Positions 25,224 to 34,030 of a DNA stretch of 64,000 nt are shown one piece after another. The stretch spans positions 19,159,742 to 19,223,741 of the forward strand of contig OZ038397.1 in assembly GCA_964036045.1 (NCBI GenBank), in the 5' to 3' direction. Position numbers and translations under genes: made by a program. Below the pieces are notes generated by a model. The model saw only the letters and a program-made list of their open reading frames with translations, was not told the origin of the DNA and did no database searches. Source of the stretch: Eutreptiella sp. 'Long Island Sound 2002'. Lineage: Eukaryota > Euglenozoa > Euglenophyceae > Eutreptiales > Eutreptiaceae. Position 1 is the first letter of the stretch; each line of letters begins with the position of its first letter.

Positions 25224-25461
25224 AAGAATAGTTCTCCAATACCTCGAGTATACTGACAAATACCTCAAAAAGTGTAAATTGCCATGCATAGGGGTGGGTG
25301 TGCGGAATTGTCTTTCTGGTTTTTTGACCCCCACCCCCCCTATTTTGAGGGTGCTAAACTCATTTTTTCACATCCCATGGGCCCACGGAACGACTAGGTA
25401 CATGTTACAAAATGGCCATTTTGGGGGGGTATTCTTGGTATGCCAGGTTATGCTCACCATA

Positions 25462-26109
25462 TCCCACATGAAGTTTTGATGTGGGGGGGATCCATTTTAC
25501 GATTTCCCACCATGTGACATAGTCAATTCCTAACCCTATACCCATAGGATTGGAATTTTTATTTCGTGTCCCACATGAAGTTTTGATGTGGGGGGGATCC
25601 ATTTTAGGATTTCCCACCATGTGACATAGTCAATTCCTAACCCTATACCCATAGGATTGGAATTTTTATTTTGTGTCCCACATGAAGTTTTGATGTGGGG
25701 GGGATCCATTTTAGGATTTCCCACCATGTGACATAGTCAATTCCTAACCCTATACCCATAGGATTGGAATTTTTATCTTGTGTCCCACATGAAGTTTTGA
25801 TGTGGGGGGGATCCATTTTAGGATTTCCCACCATGTGACATCGTCAATTCCTAACCCTATACCCATAGGATTGGAATTTTTATTTTGTGTCCCATATGAA
25901 GTTTTGATGTGGGGGGGATCCATTTTAGGATTTCCCACCATGTGACATAGTCAATTCCTAACCCTATACCCATAGGATTGGAATTTTTATTTTGTGTCCC
26001 ACATGAAGTTTTGATGTGGGGGGGATCCATTTTAGGATTTCCCACCATGTGACATAGTCAATTCCTAACCCTATACCCATAGGATTGGAATTTTTATTTT
26101 GTGTCCCAT
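25462..26109. repeat. 107-bp satellite, block C (6 units)
   Basis: Continuation of the same satellite unit after TE-1. It ends within a unit at tgtgtccca, where the Penelope-like element begins. The C and T variants in tatcttgtg and catcgtcaa are also found around 15400-15800 in block B, which ties this block to that part of the array. Confidence 0.96.
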
Positions 26110-26137
26110 GTACATCCTACTTCATGTTGTACACAGG

Positions 26138-26191
26138 CTGAGGAGGTCTTTTTTGGAGGCGAAACGCGTACTTTAACACTTTGGAAGTGTT
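26138..26191 (+). ncRNA. Possible degenerate hammerhead ribozyme motif
   Basis: CTGAGGA (fits the CUGANGA core) at 26138, a short stem with one bulged G, then GAAAC at 26161 followed by GCG and a 7-bp hairpin AACACTT/AAGTGTT. Hammerhead motifs are known from the terminal regions of Penelope-like elements. Stem II pairs poorly with several G-U pairs and I do not find a clear cleavage-site stem, so it may be decayed. Confidence 0.35.
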
Positions 26192-26302
26192 GTTTGTTTT
26201 ATATGCTTTTGCACCGTGATTGAAGAGTTCGAGATTAACTTCGTGGATTTTGCTTTTCAAAAACGAGGGTGAAAACATCCAAGGCGATTTTATTAACTAC
26301 AA

Positions 26303-27650
26303 GTGGAAGATTACCCGCCGTTAGAGATGCCTAACAACAATCGTGCCAAGTTTGAATTGTCCAAAGTGCCGTCGGAGTTGAAAAAGACCACTTTGGACCA
26401 CCTCTTATCCTATCGCACTTACAAGCAGAAGGAGTTCGCCCATAAGAAACTGAGGCATCAAATGCTCAACGATTTCAAACCTAAAGAATCTACCTTTCGA
26501 GATGGCACGCAAATCGTGAAACACGTGGTCAATGAAGATCTTCAACGTACATTGCATCAAAACGAATGTGAACTTCGGCTCCAATTCCACCAAAACGATG
26601 TGGATAATGCAAAGAAAGCGGCGGACGTGGCACAACAAGAGTTCATGTCGCACAAGGAAACACGTCACAGTAACGATGGGAAACACTGAAATCCAGATGT
26701 CAGGTGCACAAATGATGCAGTACATGTTTGACCAACCGATGGAGTAAGGGCGCTGAACGCGCCCAGCCTGTATGGGGAGACTCCATAGAATGGTATACTT
26801 TCCTGTTTTATGTCATACCACGCATACATGTCATTGCGTTTAGCTCAAGAACCGAAACCACGCCGGAATGGAACACGAGATGGACAGGAACCGTCAGGAA
26901 CATGTCCCTTGCTGCACTGTTTTAGGTCAGCCCATGGGTTTTTGACAAGCGTTCTTGTGCTCTGCTTTTGCATTGCTGAATAATCAACCACACGCTCGCA
27001 CTTTGAGGCAAAGGACACATTGGTGAAGCAATACAAATTTGGAGACTTTCTACAAGATGATGCGGATGTGCTTATGGCACTTGATACACAATATGATGGC
27101 ACCGTATCGGCGCTTCGTGACCACATGAAACACGAGTTGGAAGCTGTCATAGCACAAGTGGTTGATGCACGCCGCAAGATTGACTTTGAATGTGAGAATG
27201 CACACCAAAAATACTTAGACTTTCATGCTAAAAAATTTGGTGGACCGTTCAATACGCATTCAAAATGAAACCGTACGCAAGGAGGTGGAGAAGGCCTTAG
27301 CACAAGACGAAGTTGTCCAAAATCAACAAGAACAAATCAAAATGTTGACCGAGGCGATGAAGTTGCTCATGCAGGATAAAGGGCGTGGCGGATCAAAAAA
27401 CGGGCAGCAACGTGGTGGTGGCGGCGGAGACAAAAAGCGAAGCAAAACCCCACCGCCGCGTCAACCTCGGAAACCCTACACACCCCGATCCAAGAGCACG
27501 AATTCTCCACGAACTCCACGCGCAGCGACGCCATCATCATCCACGGGCAACAAACGCAAAAGGCTAACAACAAGTGGCAAAAAACGAAACGCAAAGCGAC
27601 ATGGCAAAGGCAAAGGCGGCGGACCAAAAGGCAAGAAGCAACAAGGGTGA
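26303..27650 (+). pseudogene. ORF1 of the Penelope-like element (frameshifted)
   Basis: Coding pieces in three frames follow each other: 26303-26689, 26532-26747 overlapping it, about 26984-27268, and 27225-27650. The pieces share a polar, coiled-coil-like composition, then a Lys/Arg/Ser/Pro-rich tail with RGGGGGDKKR, as in nucleic-acid-binding Gag-like proteins. One break lies at an A6 run near 27230, so some shifts could be assembly errors. The stretch 26750-26980 holds stops in all frames that fit. No domain could be named. Confidence 0.5.
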
Positions 27651-29902
27651 AAGATGCACTCAACGTGAGATTGCATGTACAAACTCTCAAAGGGGACGCA
27701 GTGGAAGAGCCACCGCCGTATCTCAAACTCTTGTTGTCCTTGGGACCGAAATATGTCCCCCATCCCCACGCGCCTCACTTTGTGCCGCGCCTCAAAGCTA
27801 TTCGCCATGAGTGTGAGGAACTGGCTCGCACGTTGGGTTGGTCCGCGTTTTTTGAAAAGAAAAAGCGAGATGGCCATCATGACGATCCAGACTTTCGCAC
27901 CACACTACCATACAAGAAGTTGTTTCGCCCGAAAGGTACTTCACTCCCGATAAAAGTGATTGAAGAAATTCCGGAAGCATATTCGATCATTGAAGCGGAA
28001 GTGAAGCGTGCGGAGGAAGATAGTCTTTTGTGCATTGATTATCTTCGGTCCAAACCGTTGTATCGACGTGGCATTGCTTTTAAGTCGTCCCTCGTTGACT
28101 CGTATCTTAAGGATACCTTGGTTGTGGGCGCCGATAAGGACGGTTCATCGGTATGCATTTCAAAACAATCTTACATGCGTGAGGTGAGCAACCACATGCA
28201 GAGTGAGGTGTACCGCAAATTGGATGGTGATACAAACACATGGCAAGAGAAAGCAAAAGCATGGATGGAATACCTACATATCCTCATTCGTTCGGTTATG
28301 CCAATGAATTTGGAAAAAGTGATTTTGAATTTCCTTGATCAATCAAAGACCCTCGTGCTTGCAAAGTTTTACTTGTCGTGTAAGACACACAAGTCTCTTT
28401 CCCTCAAGAAAGATGGAGGTTGGGCATCTCGCCCCCTTGTGGGATTGTACCGATGGAGCACCACAAGCGCCTCCATTTTACTATCTATTGGTGGCACAAT
28501 TTTGTTAAAATGTGACCGTGATCGCGACGCTTTGAGGACCCCACTCCGTGATACCAGGGATGTGTTGTCACGTTTACACCATGAAGACGTGCAACACTTC
28601 ACAAGAATGTCCACGGTGGATTTCTCTTCATTGTATACAACTATAAAGTGGTCCGACGTTTCACTTGCCTATCGTTATTGGCATGCATGGTACAAGCAAG
28701 ACGGCAAAACCATGAAAGTGATGTCCGAGGAAGAAGCGGAATTCATGGACATGCTTTTTACTCCCATGTCCATTGAGTCATTTCGTATGTACAACCCGCT
28801 CTTCCCTTTTTCAACCCTTGAGTACTCACCCGTTTTAACAATCGGCGAGTTTCTTTTACACGTGATTTTCACTCATTGTGTTTTTGAAACCCCCGGACTT
28901 GGTGTTTATGTTCAACTTTCGGGATGGGCGATGGGCACGAATGCGGCGCCCACATGGGCCAATTTGGTGCTTCGTTTTTACGAAAGCCGTGTCCCACCCC
29001 CAAGCTCCCATGTGATGACTCGGTTCATTGATGACGGTCTTGTCCTCCAGCACCCCGATGTTACTCGCGAGCAATTATTACAAGACATTCAAAGTCTATA
29101 TCCTCCACATTTGAATGTTGAGTTTGAAGTGTTCAATCGTATGACAAACATTCCTTACATGGACTTGTTAATTGTAAAGGTGAAGCCACTTGAAACAAGT
29201 GTGTACTTTAAACCGACCCATACTTGTTCTTACATCCCGTGGGGTTCTAATACACCACGGCATGTGAAGTTAGGTTGGGTCACCGGTGAATGCATTCGTT
29301 TTTTACGCCTATGCTCTCATGAACACTATTTCAATGCATGTTGGTCTAGACTCCAAGGAGCTCTTATGAGACTAGGGTATCCTAAACATGCATGGCGAAA
29401 AGCACCAAGACAATGGAGTGATAAGAGGAGGTATGTACATGACCGTGGCAAATTGGATGAGATTGTGCACGCTGTTCGAGTGCCATATCATTCATCTATG
29501 CCAATTCCTTGGGCTGCTATGTTTTCCCGAATTCGTTATAAACTATTACCGTCAATACCAGGTTTGCAAGTGCGAGTCACTTTGAAGTCTTCTCCTAATT
29601 TACGCATATTATTTCACGCACGGCGAAGGCGAGCATTGGAAAAGATGAACTCTAAGTGCGTGCGGCGACATGTGATTCGATCTGTCGCGCATGTGATTGC
29701 AGAATACACCGTTCAATTTAATTTTACTCGTCCAGTTCAGTTCTCTGCTCCATTTTCCGTGACATTGCCAGTTTTCCTTTCTGTTGGTACGCGCGCACGC
29801 AGCCTCATCAGCGTGCGCGCACGCGGCACAGAACGCGAGAACACAGCAGCAGCGAAGTATACATCCTGGATGTGGCACCATGGTGGTATCTCTCGGATCT
29901 GA
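27647..29902 (+). CDS. Reverse transcriptase of the Penelope-like element (ORF2)
   Basis: Uninterrupted 751-codon frame. It begins with GTG overlapping the ORF1 stop, and the first in-frame ATG lies far inside, so expression by frameshift, reinitiation or splicing from ORF1 is likely. Palm motifs: A, STVDFSSLY (Asp325); B, GWAMGTNAAP (around 429); C, TRFIDDG (Asp462-463); then NVEFEVF and IPYMDLLI for motif D, and a KPTHTCSY thumb-side motif. The cysteine- and GIY-YIG-type endonuclease region is not seen; the last 150 residues are basic and unassigned. The last 47 bases lie in the 803-bp duplicated segment, so the original stop may have been lost. Confidence 0.8.
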   Translation: MKDALNVRLHVQTLKGDAVEEPPPYLKLLLSLGPKYVPHPHAPHFVPRLKAIRHECEELARTLGWSAFFEKKKRDGHHDDPDFRTTLPYKKLFRPKGTSLPIKVIEEIPEAYSIIEAEVKRAEEDSLLCIDYLRSKPLYRRGIAFKSSLVDSYLKDTLVVGADKDGSSVCISKQSYMREVSNHMQSEVYRKLDGDTNTWQEKAKAWMEYLHILIRSVMPMNLEKVILNFLDQSKTLVLAKFYLSCKTHKSLSLKKDGGWASRPLVGLYRWSTTSASILLSIGGTILLKCDRDRDALRTPLRDTRDVLSRLHHEDVQHFTRMSTVDFSSLYTTIKWSDVSLAYRYWHAWYKQDGKTMKVMSEEEAEFMDMLFTPMSIESFRMYNPLFPFSTLEYSPVLTIGEFLLHVIFTHCVFETPGLGVYVQLSGWAMGTNAAPTWANLVLRFYESRVPPPSSHVMTRFIDDGLVLQHPDVTREQLLQDIQSLYPPHLNVEFEVFNRMTNIPYMDLLIVKVKPLETSVYFKPTHTCSYIPWGSNTPRHVKLGWVTGECIRFLRLCSHEHYFNACWSRLQGALMRLGYPKHAWRKAPRQWSDKRRYVHDRGKLDEIVHAVRVPYHSSMPIPWAAMFSRIRYKLLPSIPGLQVRVTLKSSPNLRILFHARRRRALEKMNSKCVRRHVIRSVAHVIAEYTVQFNFTRPVQFSAPFSVTLPVFLSVGTRARSLISVRARGTERENTAAAKYTSWMWHHGGISRI
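29791..29820. other. GC-rich hairpin near the 3' end of the retroelement
   Basis: Perfect 10-bp stem GCGCGCACGC / GCGTGCGCGC with a 10-base loop. It lies within the last codons of ORF2, 36 bp before the duplicated segment starts. It could be a structure for reverse transcriptase recognition or simply local repetition; function is unknown. Confidence 0.6.
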
Positions 29903-30658
29903 CTGAGGCCCTTGCTCCCTCGGTACAGTGCCGGTACATCGCAGACCGTGTCAGGTGGAGTGTTGGAGAGATGCGCACGGCCACATGGCGGCTGACTGGG
30001 GAAAGTGTGTCTCGGCTGATTGGGAAAGTCTACCTGTCGGATTCCGGAATGCCCCCGATGTTTGTGATCTCCGAGGCCGACTACGAGGCACGGAAAAAGC
30101 GCATCACGGATCGGCCCAAGAACACGGGTGACACAACAACACGCAAACAAGGCCTAATCACCGCGGATGAGATGGCCAGGGCCATGGAGTTGGACGACCA
30201 AGTCGACAAAGTCATCAGCTCCCTCAAACGCAGGCATTACCTCCACCTGGGGGGGGCCGTCGCCCTAAGGCGACCTACGAAATCATTGCGTCGCCTTAAG
30301 GCGCCTTATGGCGACTTAAGGCGCCGCGGCGCCGGAATAAGGGCGCTGACAGCGCGCGCGCCGCCGCCGCAAAACAATAAGCCGCCAGCAGGGTTCGAAC
30401 CACCGCTCTCTCCCATCGCCGGCGACTGTGCCAAGGAAGCGCCGCCGCCGCAAAACGGACAGTCGCCGGCACGGTTCGAACCAACGCTCTCTCCCATCGC
30501 AGGCAACTGTGCTGACTGCTCGACCAATCAGGCTGCTGGCAATTGTATGTTTGAATTTCATAGGGGTTGGACCTCACAGAGAAAAAATTTTAAAAAAAGC
30601 GACCGACGCGAATGCACAGATTCGCCCCTGTCCAACGTACAAAGACCAAATCACCTTG
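29856..30658 (+). repeat. 803-bp direct duplication, copy 1
   Basis: Identical to 31708-32510 except for about half a dozen single-base differences, with a constant offset of 1852 bp. It repeats the 3' part of the unknown gene 30794-32560 and sits directly behind the reverse transcriptase. The high identity implies a recent event. 30659-30793 between this copy and the gene holds nothing I recognise. Confidence 0.95.
30378..30545 (-). repeat. tRNA-like (SINE-type) double unit, copy 1
   Basis: Two units on the minus strand each end in GGTTCGAACC, the tRNA T-loop/box B sequence, preceded by GATGGGAGAGAGC. The outer unit also shows a tRNA-like acceptor pairing (GCCAGCA with TGCCGGC, 6 of 7 pairs) and a D-loop-like TTGGTCGAG. 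No credible full cloverleaf forms, so this is a tRNA-derived repeat rather than a tRNA gene. Confidence 0.4.
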
Positions 30659-30793
30659 GGATGCCTCGCGCGCGTGCAGAAATAAAGGATTTTACGCTTC
30701 TGAAAAGTTCTGTTTTATATTAAAATTTCTGTTTGTAATTCAGGGTTCTCTGTATGGACTGATCATGAAGGATTTCATCAATTTCAAAGAGTG

Positions 30794-32560
30794 ATGAACG
30801 GAGTTGGTGTTGTGCTTTGCAAATTGCTCGCCGTAAATGAGATCAGTCCAGTACCCCATAGGGTATACACTATCCTGCTCGAACCTGTCAGTGATGATGA
30901 TGACAAGCCGTCGTTTCTCAACGGGGCACTTGCCCTCAAATCCAACTTACCTTTTGGCTGCGACAAGCTGCACATGGCGGACAAGTCCCTCATGCATAAA
31001 CGCACACATGATCGCTTTGATGTCTGGATTGCGAGCAGCACACCGGACTCGAGGAATCAGTCGCCGCCCCCAACGTACAAGCTCCTACGGCTTATGACAC
31101 CCGGGGCGGAGGTCGATAAGGTGGTGTTCCAGCAGCTAGATGTGCGGGACAATCAGTACGCCATCCACGTTCACAATGACTTGATCAATGGGCTGCTGGG
31201 GTCTATCGGCTTGAATTCTGATGAAGTGCATCTCCTCCTAGGAACAAACCCACGGAACTCAAAGCTGTTTTTTGCGGAATTGAATGAGGAACAGGTGAAC
31301 ACAGTGGTTTCACAGCTCGGATCCAAGCCAAGGTTCCAGATCCAGCCAGTGGAATGGTATCGTGGGGCCCACTTGACCAACATGGTTGCTGTCTTTGAGG
31401 TTAGGATAAAGAAGACACACAAGGAAACATGGTGGCCCATGCTGTATGCCTCAGTTCTCGGAATGTTCTGGATGATCTCAAGCGTCTTACAAGCGCAATC
31501 GCCAGTGAAAATCCATGTGCTGGGCCCAAGTAAGCTGCCGTTGGGCCTCACAGAAACTGGGCATTCGCTGCTGAAGACAAGGTATCATGAACCGGTGGCG
31601 GCCATTGGAGCTGTTTTCAAAGACCTGAACACAGGACAGTTCCTTGACACAGACATCATCTCCAAGCCCACTGTTCCCTCGACGTGGAAAAAGGAACTGG
31701 TGGGCACAGTATACATCCTGGATGTGGCACCATGGTGGTATCTCTCGGATCTGACTGAGGCCCTTGCTCCCTCGGTACAGTGCCGGTACATCGCAGACCG
31801 TGTCAGGTGGAGTGTTGGAGAGATGCGCACGGCCACATGGCGGCTGACTGGGGAAAGTGTGTCTCAGCTGATTGGGAAAGTCTACCTGTCGGACTCCGGA
31901 ATGCCCCCGATGTCTGTGATCTCCGAGGCCGACTACGAGGCACGGAAAAAGCGCATCACGGATCGGCCCAGGAACACGGGTGACACAACAACACGCAAAC
32001 AAGGCCTAATCACCGCGGATGAGATGGCCAGGGCCATGGAGTTGGACGACCAAGTCGACAAAGTCATCAGCTCCCTCAAACGCAGGCATTACCTCCACCT
32101 GGGGGGGGCCGTCGCCCTAAGGCGACCTACGAAATCATTGCGTCGCCTTAAGGCGCCTTATGGCGACTTAAGGCGCCGCGGCGCCGGAATAAGGGCGCTG
32201 ACAGCGCGCGCGCCGCCGCCGCAAAACAATAAGCCGCCAGCAGGGTTCGAACCACTGCTCTCTCCCATCGCCGGCGACTGTGCCAAGGAAGCGCCGCCGC
32301 CGCAAAACGGACAGTCGCCGGCACGGTTCGAACCAACGCTCTCTCCCATCGCAGGCAACTGTGCTGACTGCTCGACCAATCAGGCTGCTGGCAATTGTAT
32401 GTTTGAATTTCATAGGGGTTGGACCTCACAGAAAAAAAATTTTAAAAAAAGCGACCGACGCGAATGCACAGATTCGCCCCTGTCCAACGTACAAAGACCA
32501 AATCACCTTGATTTTCATTGCAAGACATGCATGCAGAGGTACAGAGTGACAGATGAGTAG
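30794..32560 (+). CDS. Unknown protein with repeat-derived C-terminus
   Basis: Open frame of 588 codons from the ATG at 30794. I recognise no family. Residues about 1-420 look like a genuine protein: a mixed globular composition, a possible membrane segment (WPMLYASVLGMFWMISSVL, near 215-235), and a TWRLTGESV-type segment. From about residue 440 the frame runs through a GC-rich palindromic block (AAGGCGCC repeats) and the tRNA-like repeats, so the natural end probably lies earlier or the C-terminus comes from inserted repeats. The 3' half is duplicated at 29856-30658. Confidence 0.4.
   Translation: MNGVGVVLCKLLAVNEISPVPHRVYTILLEPVSDDDDKPSFLNGALALKSNLPFGCDKLHMADKSLMHKRTHDRFDVWIASSTPDSRNQSPPPTYKLLRLMTPGAEVDKVVFQQLDVRDNQYAIHVHNDLINGLLGSIGLNSDEVHLLLGTNPRNSKLFFAELNEEQVNTVVSQLGSKPRFQIQPVEWYRGAHLTNMVAVFEVRIKKTHKETWWPMLYASVLGMFWMISSVLQAQSPVKIHVLGPSKLPLGLTETGHSLLKTRYHEPVAAIGAVFKDLNTGQFLDTDIISKPTVPSTWKKELVGTVYILDVAPWWYLSDLTEALAPSVQCRYIADRVRWSVGEMRTATWRLTGESVSQLIGKVYLSDSGMPPMSVISEADYEARKKRITDRPRNTGDTTTRKQGLITADEMARAMELDDQVDKVISSLKRRHYLHLGGAVALRRPTKSLRRLKAPYGDLRRRGAGIRALTARAPPPQNNKPPAGFEPLLSPIAGDCAKEAPPPQNGQSPARFEPTLSPIAGNCADCSTNQAAGNCMFEFHRGWTSQKKNFKKSDRRECTDSPLSNVQRPNHLDFHCKTCMQRYRVTDE
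31708..32510 (+). repeat. 803-bp direct duplication, copy 2
   Basis: Partner of 29856-30658. Here the segment is continuous with the rest of the unknown gene, so this is likely the source copy. The junctions (agtatacatcc on the left, atcaccttg on the right) show no flanking target duplication. Confidence 0.95.
32230..32397 (-). repeat. tRNA-like (SINE-type) double unit, copy 2
   Basis: Same two GGTTCGAACC-bearing units as at 30378-30545, within the second copy of the duplication, with one base change next to the box B. Confidence 0.4.
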
Positions 32561-32634
32561 ATGTAACCATGTAGCCACCCCAAAACACCAAGAATGCACC
32601 CGACCCAATGAAAAATGGCGAAAAATGGTTTGAC

Positions 32635-32678
32635 AACCCTAACCCTAGCCCTAACCCTAGCCCTAACCCTACCCTAAC
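32635..32678. repeat. Interstitial telomere-type repeat (CCCTAA / CCCTAG)
   Basis: About seven head-to-tail hexamers of CCCTAA and CCCTAG type, inside the chromosome. The first bases of this tract supply the stop codon of the neighbouring minus-strand gene, so the tract marks a breakpoint that cut the gene. It suggests capture of telomeric sequence during double-strand break repair or an old chromosome end. Confidence 0.85.
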
Positions 32679-33222
32679 GTGGAGGGGACACCTCCAAGTT
32701 GATTGGAAGACTTGAATCTATGCAGTTCATGACATCGAAACTGATCCCAAATTCGTCGAGGATGAGGTACGGAAAGTACGTAGCCGCGAGCTTGCTGAGT
32801 TTGCTTCGATGAGCCACACAAGTCTTCACTACGCATTGCTTGTTGGGGCAAACGTAGTTGAAGCTGAATAGCAAGTGAGCGGATTGGAGTCCATATAGGC
32901 GGAATGTACGGTGGTACCAGCTATCGGTGTTGGTGTCTCTTTTCAGCTCGCTGTTGCATTGCGTACACCAGCATGATGTTCCCATTTGGCCAATCAGGTC
33001 GAAGCAAACAACAGCCGGAAGGCAGAAACTCTCCAAGTTGCGTCCCCATGTACGTGTCACCACAGGGTACGGTGTATTCTTTCCAAGTGTACTACGCACA
33101 CGGCGAAGAGCATCAAGACCACTTGGACTGATCTTGTACCCTTCCTTGGCTCCAGTCTTACCCCCAACGGCCAATACGGAAAGTATACCACAGGTGGCAA
33201 ATAATAAGATCTTGAGTATCAT
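32674..33222 (-). CDS. Zinc-ribbon protein, DUF6729-like, 3' truncated
   Basis: 182 codons. Residues 1-20 are hydrophobic and look like a signal or membrane segment. The core has two metal-binding pairs, CWCTQC and CPNKQC, separated by about 40 residues with YHRTF and LFSFNYV, followed by LSKLAATYFPYLILDEFGISF. This order (Cys pair, W/Y strand, Y-x-Cys pair, then an FP-x-L helix) resembles the DUF6729 domain found at the start of transposon-encoded proteins. The stop codon lies in the telomere-type repeat, so the C-terminus is missing. The start lies 10 bases from the TIR of the next element, so the 5' end may also be disturbed. Family assignment is tentative. Confidence 0.45.
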   Translation of the reverse strand: MILKILLFATCGILSVLAVGGKTGAKEGYKISPSGLDALRRVRSTLGKNTPYPVVTRTWGRNLESFCLPAVVCFDLIGQMGTSCWCTQCNSELKRDTNTDSWYHRTFRLYGLQSAHLLFSFNYVCPNKQCVVKTCVAHRSKLSKLAATYFPYLILDEFGISFDVMNCIDSSLPINLEVSPPR

Positions 33223-33419
33223 TTTGGCACCTAAGGTAAAGGGACCGGTTCATCCCCGGTGACCAGTTGAGCCCCACCCTGGGGATTATCAGGGCAGGGT
33301 GGGGATGAATAAGACACCCCCTGGGGATAAAAAGGGCACCCCCGGGGATAAAGAGGACACACCCTAAAATACTACAAACCATAAAAAGCTTGTGGCACAT
33401 GTTTTCCTTTACAAACCCT

Positions 33420-34030
33420 GTAATGTTTTTCTTTCTCGTAAAAGGTTGTTCTCTTTTCTTTTTGTGAAACCATGCAGAGAGTTACGTCGCTCAAAACCCC
33501 GTGATGTGTTTTCTCCGTACCAAAAGTGTTTGACTAATGGTTTGTAAAAACATGCAACGTTTATTGGTTTTCTTACAACCGTGTACTATTGATGTGCCCT
33601 GTTTTGTACAACCATGCAGAGGCTTTTTATTTTTGAAAACTTTGTAATCTATTTGTAAGTACCAGGTTGCACTCTCCTATTTCATACCACTGTACAACTT
33701 TTAATTTTTTGTAAAACCATGCAACGTTTATTTCTTTGTAAAACCAATCAATGTTTGTTTTTTCGGGCAAAAGGTTGCACTGTTCTGTTTTGGAAAACCA
33801 TGCAAGGTTTATTTTTTTTCCAAAACCTTGGACTGTTTTTTTTCTTGCTAAAGGTGGATGTCTCCCATTATGTAGAACCATGCAAGGTGTTTGTTTTTTT
33901 AAAACCGTGCAATGTTTTTTTGTTGCAAAAGGTATTTTCGTTTGTAAAACCATGCTTTTCAAAATTAAGGAGTGGTTTTTTTTTTTGGGAAAACGTGGTA
34001 ATCTCCTGCTTTGTATACCTGTGCACTGTC
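33420..34030. repeat. Degenerate tandem repeat (AAACCATGCAA...GTTT)
   Basis: A motif close to gtaaaaccatgcaaggtttatttttt recurs about ten times with divergence and variable spacing. There is no coding signal; open frames here are Phe/Lys-rich products of the repeat. Confidence 0.7.

Larger units (their letters stand above)
17995..25461. mobile_element. TE-1: complete DNA transposon with dioxygenase cargo
   Basis: The 7467-bp segment splits one 107-bp satellite unit exactly. Both ends start TATGGTGAGCATAACC and continue as a 34-bp terminal inverted repeat with one mismatch. The empty site can be read from neighbouring units: tgtg-TC-ccaca becomes tgtgTC[element]TCccaca, a 2-bp TC duplication. 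Order: left TIR, palindrome cluster, spliced PhyH-like dioxygenase gene with palindromes in its intron, TET/JBP-like exon, palindrome cluster, DDE-type gene, palindrome cluster, right TIR. All genes are on the plus strand. A deleted relative lies at 39608-42436. It is not obviously a textbook superfamily; KDZ elements are known to carry TET/JBP genes, but the KDZ transposase signatures are not seen here. Confidence 0.93.
26110..29855 (+). mobile_element. Penelope-like retroelement
   Basis: Begins where the satellite ends and runs to the start of the duplicated segment at 29856. It contains a hammerhead-like motif near its 5' end, a decayed coiled-coil/basic ORF1 and an intact reverse transcriptase ORF2 that overlaps ORF1 by four bases. 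Reverse transcriptase motif order and wording (R-F-IDD, GWAMG, PHL near the thumb) fit Penelope-like elements. No GIY-YIG endonuclease is visible, so it resembles the endonuclease-lacking branch. Exact ends and target duplication could not be defined. Confidence 0.7.

Noticed and set aside
17995-25461. Assignment of TE-1 to the KDZ superfamily
   Set aside because: TET/JBP-type cargo suggests it, but the protein lacks the KDZ transposase signatures I know and the target duplication is 2 bp rather than longer.
1-26109. CRISPR array
   Set aside because: Units are continuous 107-bp repeats with no unique spacers, in a eukaryotic context.
29749-29820. Second hammerhead core (CTGATGA on the minus strand at about 29805)
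   Set aside because: No GAAA after a plausible stem II; the motif is just the loop of a GC-rich hairpin.
30378-32397. Functional tRNA genes
   Set aside because: T-loop boxes and part of an acceptor stem are present but no convincing anticodon or T stems.
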